From assembly GCF_014529625.1 (NCBI RefSeq), contig NZ_CP076039.1:3100001-3164000 (forward strand): 64,000 nt of DNA, given 5' to 3'. Position numbers and translations under genes: made by a program. The stretch comes from Candidatus Pelagisphaera phototrophica. GTDB lineage: Bacteria; Verrucomicrobiota; Verrucomicrobiia; Opitutales; Opitutaceae. This document shows, in pieces, positions 58,694 to 64,000 of the stretch. Each line of letters starts with the position of its first letter. Position 1 is the first letter of the stretch. Below the pieces are notes generated by a model. It searched no databases. It saw nothing but the letters and a program-made list of their open reading frames with translations, and was not told the origin of the DNA.

Positions 58694-60058
58694 ATGGACG
58701 ATTCCCTCCTCATTGAAGAGATCAGCTTTCTTGTTCCCGCCATTTCGGATCAAACCGTTTTGGAAAACGCCTGGATCTGGATAGAAGACGGCTTCATTAA
58801 AGGACTGGGGACCAGAGAAATTCCCGAAGGCGCTTCCGCGGCCCCCAGACTTTCAGGCCGCCATAAAATCGCTACCCCCGGACTGGTCAACACGCACCAT
58901 CATTTCTATCAAAATATGGCCCGGGCCTACACGCCCGGAAACAACCTACCTTTACTTCCCTGGCTGGAAGGGATGAACAAGCTTTGGAAGCATTTTCGGG
59001 AGGACGATCTTCAAGTCTGTACCCAACTCGGAATCGCGGAACTCATGTTGAGCGGGGCCACCACCATCGCCGATCACCATTATGTATTCACCGAGGGTTC
59101 CCAGGACATGACCCTCCACCAATTCAAAGCCGCTTCCGACATGGGGGTCCGCTTCCATGCCAGTCGCGGCTCCATGAACCGGAAATCCGACCTCATTTCC
59201 GACTGGGCCTTGCAGGACGAGGACACTATCCTGGCCGATACGGAATCGCTTATCCAATCGCAGCACGATGCCTCCCCCGGCAGCTATCGGCAAATTATCG
59301 TGGCTCCCTGCGCCGCCACTTCCTGTACGAAGTCCCTTCTCGAAGCCAGCGCCAGACTAGCCAAGAAATTCGGGGTCGGGCTGCATACGCATTGCGGCGA
59401 GACCGTCGCCGAGAACGAATTCTCGATCGAACAATTCGGCGCTCGTCCTCTAGCATACCTGCTCGACTGCGGTTGGGATTACGACAAAGCCTGGCTCGCC
59501 CACGGCATCCACTTCTCCGACGAAGAGCTGTCGCTGCTTTCTCATTACGGTATCGGGGTAGCCCACTGTCCCAATGCCAACATGCGACTTGGCTCTGGTA
59601 TTTGCCGGGTACCCGAATTAATCGAGGACGGCGTTAAAGTCGGTATCGGAGTCGACGGCAGCGCCTCCAATGACTCCGGCCACATTCTCGGCGAACTCCG
59701 CCAAGCCATGTACCTCGCGCGAGTAAAATACGGCGCCCAAGCGATGAGCGCCTTGGATGCCATCGAACTCGGTTCCTGGAGAGCCGGCCAAATGATGGGA
59801 CGCGATGATATTGGAGAGCTTTCCGTCGGTAAATGCGGCGATCTCGCCCTTTTCCCTGTCGAGGATCTCTACGCCAATGCCGCAGAGAATCCAGTAGACG
59901 CTCTTCTAATCTGCCACCCGCGCCAAGTTTCCGACCTCGTAGTTGGTGGCTCGGTACGCATCCAGGATGGGTCTTTTACCGACATTGATCTAGCGGAGCT
60001 CATGAACGAGCATAAAGAACGGGCCGAACGCGTCCGAAACTCGGCTTTCAAAAGATGA
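58694..60058 (+). CDS. 8-oxoguanine deaminase-like amidohydrolase
   Basis: A 454-residue amidohydrolase: KIATPGLVNTHHHFYQNMAR (zinc His residues), RFHASRGSMNRKSDLISDWA, VQDEDTIL-like LQDEDTILADTESLI, GVGLHTHCGETVAENEF, AWLAHGIHFSDEELSLLSHY, VAHCPNANMRLGSGICRVPE and VGIGVDGSASNDSGHILGEL. These match the 8-oxoguanine deaminase branch (near the hydroxyatrazine hydrolases), which turns 8-oxoguanine into urate. Placement between the urate oxidase/aminotransferase and ureide genes supports this. Related enzymes act on other 2-aminopurines or triazines, so the substrate is inferred. It overlaps the cupin gene by 4 bases. Confidence 0.82.
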   Translation: MDDSLLIEEISFLVPAISDQTVLENAWIWIEDGFIKGLGTREIPEGASAAPRLSGRHKIATPGLVNTHHHFYQNMARAYTPGNNLPLLPWLEGMNKLWKHFREDDLQVCTQLGIAELMLSGATTIADHHYVFTEGSQDMTLHQFKAASDMGVRFHASRGSMNRKSDLISDWALQDEDTILADTESLIQSQHDASPGSYRQIIVAPCAATSCTKSLLEASARLAKKFGVGLHTHCGETVAENEFSIEQFGARPLAYLLDCGWDYDKAWLAHGIHFSDEELSLLSHYGIGVAHCPNANMRLGSGICRVPELIEDGVKVGIGVDGSASNDSGHILGELRQAMYLARVKYGAQAMSALDAIELGSWRAGQMMGRDDIGELSVGKCGDLALFPVEDLYANAAENPVDALLICHPRQVSDLVVGGSVRIQDGSFTDIDLAELMNEHKERAERVRNSAFKR

Positions 60059-60417
60059 ACGTCATCAAAATCGACGAATGCCTGGACTATCTTGCCCCGG
60101 ACAACGCCATCGCCAAAGAGTTTCTTTCTCCACGGAACAGTTCCCTTCAACATCTGAGTATCGCTAGGATAACCATCCCCCCGCATACTTGCGTAGAGAA
60201 GCACTATCACCTGAAGAGCGAGGAAGTATATCAGATAATCGACGGCGAAGGGCTAATGCTCCTCGACGAAGCGACGCGCAAGGTCCTAGCGGGCGAAGTC
60301 GTTCCCATCGCCCCGGGATCTTGGCATTCCATCGAAAACCGGAGCGACCAGGATCTCATCATGATCGTGACCTGCTCTCCGCCTTGGACGCCTGGAGATC
60401 AGGTTTTCGAACCGTAA
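60055..60417 (+). CDS. Single-domain cupin protein
   Basis: A 120-residue cupin: ITIPPHTCVEKHYHLKSEEV contains the metal-binding H-x-H plus downstream Glu of cupin motif 1, and GEVVPIAPGSWHSIENRSDQ carries the motif 2 His. It resembles mannose-6-phosphate isomerase-like cupins rather than the bicupin ureidoglycine aminohydrolase, being half its length. It could bind an unstable ureide or act as an isomerase or decarboxylase in the pathway; this is inference from position, with overlap to the preceding gene. Confidence 0.75.
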   Translation: MNVIKIDECLDYLAPDNAIAKEFLSPRNSSLQHLSIARITIPPHTCVEKHYHLKSEEVYQIIDGEGLMLLDEATRKVLAGEVVPIAPGSWHSIENRSDQDLIMIVTCSPPWTPGDQVFEP

Positions 60418-60426
60418 CGAAGCATT

Positions 60427-61359
60427 TTGAAAACCGAGTTCACTTCCGGCCGATCGTTCGGCGTCATCCTCGTTCTTATTTCCGGCGCCTGCTGGGGATT
60501 TCATGGCGTACTCATCAAAAAGGCCTACGCGGTCGGCGCTTCCTTCCAGCAGGTATTCTTCGTCGAAACCCTCTTCGCCTCCATATTCTTCATATGCTTC
60601 GCCCGATCCTTCGGCCGAGAGCAAAGGCCGCGAACTCCCGGCCAATGGAGAGACCTCCTGCTTTGCGGCATCGCTAGCCTCGCTCTTGGCACCTTTCTCT
60701 TTCTGGCGTTCAGCCTCGGTCCCATCGCCATAGGAGCGACCTTGTTATTCCTCTATTTGCCCCAAGTTTACGGTTACACCGTTTTTCGCGGCGTCCAAAG
60801 CTTTAGCTATCTGAAAGCCCTCTCCATCGGCCTTCTTCTAATCGGGGCCGGCGCCACCACCAATATCCTCGGGGCGTTTGAAGGCAATGCGTTCGCAGGA
60901 GCCATTTTCGCGGGCCTCGCCGCCTCGGCCTGCTACGCGATCATCTTTCTCCTAACGCCCCGCCTCAGCTCCTTCACCAGCGCCACGTTTCGTTCCTTCG
61001 CGATCTCATTCACATGCTTCATCGGAAGCGGGGCCCTGCTCTTGGCATTCCCCTTTGTGAGAAACCAGCAACCTATAGACTGGCCCACGTTCCTCGGTCT
61101 GGCGCTGCTTCTCGGTTTTCTAGGGCAAACGCTTCCCGTCATCACCCTCATGAAGGGAATTCCTATTGTCGGCAGTAGCTTCGCCGGAGCCCTTGCCTCT
61201 ATCGAGCTGCCCGTCGCCGTAATATCGTCGGCCATTTTCCTCGGGGAAACGATCACCTTCGTTCAGAGCGTTGGAGCCTCTCTCGTCTTCGTTGGAATCG
61301 TCCTTTTCAATCTTCCCGATCCCCTCTTTTCGCAAAAGCCCAGAATCTCCACCCCATGA
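60427..61359 (+). CDS. EamA/DMT-family transporter
   Basis: A 310-residue, ten-helix drug/metabolite transporter with two EamA repeats: FGVILVLISGACWGFHGVLI, ATLLFLYLPQVYGYTVFRGV (end of repeat one), and in the second half SSFAGALASIELPVAVISSA and ETITFVQSVGASLVFVGIVL. The first in-frame initiator is TTG at 60427; no ATG precedes the first helix. Embedded among ureide genes, it may export an end product or import allantoin/urate, but the substrate is not evident. It overlaps uraD by 4 bases. Confidence 0.82.
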   Translation: MKTEFTSGRSFGVILVLISGACWGFHGVLIKKAYAVGASFQQVFFVETLFASIFFICFARSFGREQRPRTPGQWRDLLLCGIASLALGTFLFLAFSLGPIAIGATLLFLYLPQVYGYTVFRGVQSFSYLKALSIGLLLIGAGATTNILGAFEGNAFAGAIFAGLAASACYAIIFLLTPRLSSFTSATFRSFAISFTCFIGSGALLLAFPFVRNQQPIDWPTFLGLALLLGFLGQTLPVITLMKGIPIVGSSFAGALASIELPVAVISSAIFLGETITFVQSVGASLVFVGIVLFNLPDPLFSQKPRISTP

Positions 61360-61874
61360 ACTCGCAAAATATCCCAATCGAGGAACTCAACCAATTATCC
61401 AAGAGCGAATGGATGTCCGTTATGGGACGGCTTTACGAACATTCGCCATGGGTTGCGGAGGCCGCGGTCAAAGCGCGTCCTTTTCCCAGCAAGAAGGCCC
61501 TGCAGGTGCGGTTCGAGAGTGTCCTCTTCGGAGCCGATGCCGCAGAGCAAACCCAGCTGATTGCCGCCCACCCGGACTTGGCAGCCAAAATGGACGAACT
61601 CGAGGCTCTCACCGACTTCTCGCAATCCGAGCAATCGCGGGCCGGATTCTCCGCGCTTCCGAAAGAGACTTTCGATACCCTCCGTCAACGCCTCTCCGTC
61701 TATCGGGAAATATTCGGGCACCCATTCATTCTTTGCATTTCGGATCACAAGGCCTCGGAGACGCTCCCCATTCTCGAACAACGGTTGCAAGCCTCGGCAA
61801 GGGCCGAGCGTCTCGCCTGCCTCGCCCAGATCGCCCGCATCGGCTGGCACCGGCTTCACTCAATCGTATCCTAA
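61356..61874 (+). CDS. uraD: OHCU decarboxylase
   Basis: A 172-residue 2-oxo-4-hydroxy-4-carboxy-5-ureidoimidazoline decarboxylase: GRLYEHSPWVAEAAVKARPF (catalytic His in E-H-S-P-W), LIAAHPDLAAKM, FSQSEQSRAGFSALPKETFD, YREIFGHPFILCISDHKASE and CLAQIARIGWHRLHSIV. It gives S-allantoin from OHCU, the third step after urate oxidation. It lies 15 bp before uraH, with the same order of function. Confidence 0.9.
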   Translation: MNSQNIPIEELNQLSKSEWMSVMGRLYEHSPWVAEAAVKARPFPSKKALQVRFESVLFGADAAEQTQLIAAHPDLAAKMDELEALTDFSQSEQSRAGFSALPKETFDTLRQRLSVYREIFGHPFILCISDHKASETLPILEQRLQASARAERLACLAQIARIGWHRLHSIVS

Positions 61875-61889
61875 TATTCTTTACAAATA

Positions 61890-62243
61890 ATGAGCGGAAA
61901 ACTCAGCACCCATATTCTCGACAATTACCATGGCCGACCCGCATCCGGAGTCGACATCGAGCTCTACCGCGACAACGGAGACGCGTACAGTCCGATAGGA
62001 AGGTTCCAAACGAACCAAGACGGCCGAACAGACGCCTTGCTGCTTGATAAGGACTCTCTTCTTACCGGGTCCTACCGCCTCGTCTTCAAAGTAGGTCCCT
62101 ATTTCAGAAAGGAAGAAGTCGAGCTACCTAAGCCATCATTTCTGGAGAACGTTTCCATAGATGTGAATCTCCAAGCGGGCGAGAGCTACCATGTTCCCCT
62201 TCTTTGTACGCCCTGGAGCTATTCGACCTACCGCGGAAGCTGA
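61890..62243 (+). CDS. uraH: 5-hydroxyisourate hydrolase (transthyretin-like)
   Basis: A 117-residue HIU hydrolase: KLSTHILDNYHGRPASGVDI (N-terminal signature with catalytic His), FQTNQDGRTDALLLDKDSL, YFRKEEVELPKPSFLENVSI, and the diagnostic C-terminal tetrapeptide Y-R-G-S in YHVPLLCTPWSYSTYRGS. It opens 5-hydroxyisourate made by PuuD to OHCU. The TGA overlaps the ATG of the following gene by one base. Confidence 0.94.
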   Translation: MSGKLSTHILDNYHGRPASGVDIELYRDNGDAYSPIGRFQTNQDGRTDALLLDKDSLLTGSYRLVFKVGPYFRKEEVELPKPSFLENVSIDVNLQAGESYHVPLLCTPWSYSTYRGS

Positions 62244-63502
62244 TGATCAAAGAAACCCATATCGAAAACATCCACCGGCGGCTTCTCGATCGCATTGAAA
62301 TCCTCGGGGCGATCAGTTCTAGCAGCGAATGCCTAACCCGCGTATTCCTCTCCAAGGAGATGGATATCGCTTCGCGGCTCATCCAATCGTGGATGAAAAC
62401 TGCCGGGCTCGTTTCCAACATCGACCCCTTCCAAAACGTTGTAGGATCCTGGCCTTCGAACACCGCCAGAGCGCCTTCCATCCACATTGGCTCTCATTAC
62501 GACACGGTTGTGGACGCCGGCAAGTATGACGGCGCTTTGGGAGTCCTTCTTTCAATCGCCGCGATAGAGTTGCTTCAAGCGGAGGGATACACTCCCAACC
62601 GCCACATCAACGCTCTCGCTTTTTGCGACGAAGAAGGCGTCCGCTATCAAACGACTTTTCTCGGCAGTTCGCTGCTTTGCGGGACATTCGATCCTACGAC
62701 CCTGGAAAAGATCGACTCCAATGGAATCGATATGCGAAGCACCTTGAAAGCCCGAGGCTTCGATTCCGACGGCATCGCAAAAACCGCTCCCATAATCCAA
62801 AAGGACGACGTATTCCTGGAAGCCCATATCGAGCAGGGACCCGTGCTAGAGGCTAACGGGCACGCCTTAGGCATCGTCACCGGCATAGCGGCTCAATCCC
62901 GTATCGGCATAACGGTGACGGGAAAAGCAGGCCACGCGGGAACCACTCCTCACGAACTTCGAAACGATGCTCTGACCTGCGCCGCAGAAATGGTTCTAGC
63001 AGTAGAGCGTTTCGCCGCGGAACGCCCCGCTGTTAAAGCTACCGTGGGAAAACTGGATGTTTCGCCAAACTCGAGCAACGCGATCCCCGGCAAAGTCTAC
63101 TTTTCAATCGACTTCCGAGCGGCCCATCTTCGACGACTCAAAGCCCTCAAAATTGAACTCCTCGAAGAAATCGAGTCCATCGCGAAACGTCGATCGATTA
63201 AAATCGACAAACAAACTTTTCAAGAAACTTCCCATGCCGATTGCGATCCGGAAATAAGGAAGCTTCTTTCCAGAGCGGTCGCCGCCAACGCGAGCGCCGC
63301 AAGCGAGCTCTTCAGCGGAGCAGGCCACGATGCTATGAAAGTCGCTGAAACGTGTCGTATCGGCATGCTATTCGTTCGCTGCCGGGATGGGCTGAGTCAT
63401 CACCCAGATGAATTCGTGGAATCTTCCGATATATTGGTCGCCCTTCGGACGCTCGCGGACATGATAAAACAGGTCGACCAAAACGCTTTTCCCGATTCCT
63501 AA
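62243..63502 (+). CDS. allC: Allantoate amidohydrolase (M20 family)
   Basis: A 419-residue Zn/Mn-dependent hydrolase of the AllC/ureidoglycolate/carbamoylase group: IHIGSHYDTVVDAGKYDGAL (metal His and Asp), FCDEEGVRYQTTFLGSSLLC (metal Glu), FLEAHIEQGPVLEANGHALG, VTGKAGHAGTTPHELRNDAL (dimerisation domain) and FSGAGHDAMKVAETC (metal His). It splits allantoate to ureidoglycine, carbon dioxide and ammonia. ATG at 62243 is preferred to the upstream 62204, which lies deep in uraH. The allantoinase gene begins 2 bp later. Confidence 0.88.
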   Translation: MIKETHIENIHRRLLDRIEILGAISSSSECLTRVFLSKEMDIASRLIQSWMKTAGLVSNIDPFQNVVGSWPSNTARAPSIHIGSHYDTVVDAGKYDGALGVLLSIAAIELLQAEGYTPNRHINALAFCDEEGVRYQTTFLGSSLLCGTFDPTTLEKIDSNGIDMRSTLKARGFDSDGIAKTAPIIQKDDVFLEAHIEQGPVLEANGHALGIVTGIAAQSRIGITVTGKAGHAGTTPHELRNDALTCAAEMVLAVERFAAERPAVKATVGKLDVSPNSSNAIPGKVYFSIDFRAAHLRRLKALKIELLEEIESIAKRRSIKIDKQTFQETSHADCDPEIRKLLSRAVAANASAASELFSGAGHDAMKVAETCRIGMLFVRCRDGLSHHPDEFVESSDILVALRTLADMIKQVDQNAFPDS

Positions 63503-63504
63503 GG

Positions 63505-64000
63505 ATGCACGATCGCATTGTCCGCAATATTCGCCTACTGAGCCCTGAAGGCTGGCAAGCCGCCGACTTGGCGATCGATCAAGGGCGCTTCTCTGCGATT
63601 GGTAAAACGGACGAAGCGGGAAGGGAAATCATCGACGGAAGAGGCTCTCTTTGCTTTCCGGGAGGGGTCGATCTACACGTCCATTTTAACGAACCGGGCC
63701 GCACTCGCTGGGAAGGGTTTTCCACCGGTTCGCTCGCCGCGGCAGCAGGCGGCTGCACCTTTGCAGCCGAAATGCCTCTCAACAGCATTCCCTCCACGAC
63801 GACCGTTCAGGCCCTCGAAGAAAAACTTCATTCCATCGGCGCCAAGTCCCACGTCGATTTCGCTCTTTGGGGCGGTCTCGTTCCAGGCAACTTGGAGTCC
63901 CTTCAGCCCTTGGCAGACGAGGGAGTCATCGCTTTCAAAGCGTTCATGTCTCCAAGCGGGACCGACGATTTCATTAACTCGGATATAGCGACTTTAAAAG
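63505..64000 (+). CDS. allB: Allantoinase, 5' part (cut by window end)
   Basis: The frame from the ATG at 63505 is open to the window edge (165 codons). It reads as a cyclic amidohydrolase: CFPGGVDLHVHFNEPGRTRW (metal H-x-H and the N-E-P-G-R block of allantoinases), EGFSTGSLAAAAGGCTFAAE, MPLNSIPSTTTVQALEEK and GVIAFKAFMSPSGTDDF with the carboxylated metal-bridging Lys. It hydrolyses allantoin to allantoate. Start is 2 bp after the allC stop. The remaining two thirds lie outside the window. Confidence 0.9.
   Translation, partial: MHDRIVRNIRLLSPEGWQAADLAIDQGRFSAIGKTDEAGREIIDGRGSLCFPGGVDLHVHFNEPGRTRWEGFSTGSLAAAAGGCTFAAEMPLNSIPSTTTVQALEEKLHSIGAKSHVDFALWGGLVPGNLESLQPLADEGVIAFKAFMSPSGTDDFINSDIATLK

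Noticed and set aside
1..64000. tRNA, rRNA genes and CRISPR arrays
   Set aside because: No cloverleaf-like sequences, rRNA segments or regularly spaced short repeats were found by reading both strands.

Overview
The window looks like a chromosomal stretch of a marine, heterotrophic member of the Verrucomicrobiota, most likely Opitutales-like. This is inferred from a VPDSG/PEP-CTERM-type surface protein (20331-20816), a DUF1552 plus Planctomycete-type cytochrome/DUF1592 pair (22973-26835), formylglycine sulfatases, many exported alpha/beta hydrolases, and weak or absent Shine-Dalgarno sequences before many starts. No rRNA, tRNA or CRISPR array was seen.

Region 1 (about 1-22.9 kb) is lower in GC, loosely packed and full of decayed or chimeric genes. 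It holds exported esterases, two GT2 glycosyltransferases, a sulfatase divergent from a DUF2264 protein, an IS3-type remnant, an acyltransferase-3/ankyrin fusion, an AT-rich ATP-grasp gene, a CaiT-like BCCT carrier, a YdeP-type molybdopterin oxidoreductase and a CTERM protein. Scattered through it are truncated genes whose breakpoints can be read directly: a multiheme cytochrome scrap near 1.2 kb, an esterase/ORF6N junction near 5.27 kb, and a sulfatase/membrane-protein junction near 12.73 kb. Three copies of one membrane-anchored protein family also lie here, two of them damaged. A dispersed intergenic repeat of about 75 bp occurs four times in the same orientation with identical internal spacing, and a 22-bp piece of it forms the end of another gene.

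Region 2 (22.9-38.2 kb) is GC-rich. After the DUF1552/cytochrome pair comes a tightly packed minus-strand operon. It encodes CatI/CatJ 3-oxoadipate CoA-transferase, a 3-oxoadipyl-CoA thiolase, an SDR, an Fe-type alcohol dehydrogenase, a 4-TM protein overlapping a sodium:solute symporter, an aldehyde dehydrogenase, a carboxylesterase, and an Abhydrolase_10-type hydrolase interrupted by one in-frame TGA. A divergent IclR/PcaR-type regulator and a perfect 18-bp palindrome lie at its head. No ring-cleavage enzymes are present, so the substrate is probably an ester that yields a dicarboxylic acid entering the beta-ketoadipate end pathway.

Region 3 (39-64 kb) is a purine scavenging and mineralisation island. 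It contains an exported MTAP-like and an exported MTAN-like phosphorylase-fold protein, cytosolic purine nucleoside phosphorylase, an NhaC-type antiporter, a tandem LOG-domain nucleotide phosphoribohydrolase, two divergent NCS2-like permeases and adenosine deaminase. These are followed by a long plus-strand operon: guanine deaminase, XdhC, XdhA, XdhB, cytochrome-c-fused urate hydroxylase PuuD, ureidoglycine-glyoxylate aminotransferase, 8-oxoguanine deaminase-like amidohydrolase, cupin, EamA transporter, OHCU decarboxylase, HIU hydrolase, allantoate amidohydrolase and allantoinase (cut by the window end). Together they would take nucleotides and nucleosides to free bases, then hypoxanthine/guanine/8-oxoguanine to urate, allantoin, allantoate and ureidoglycine. 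The segment from the second half of guaD through xdhC is visibly AT-richer than its flanks, suggesting a mosaic origin.
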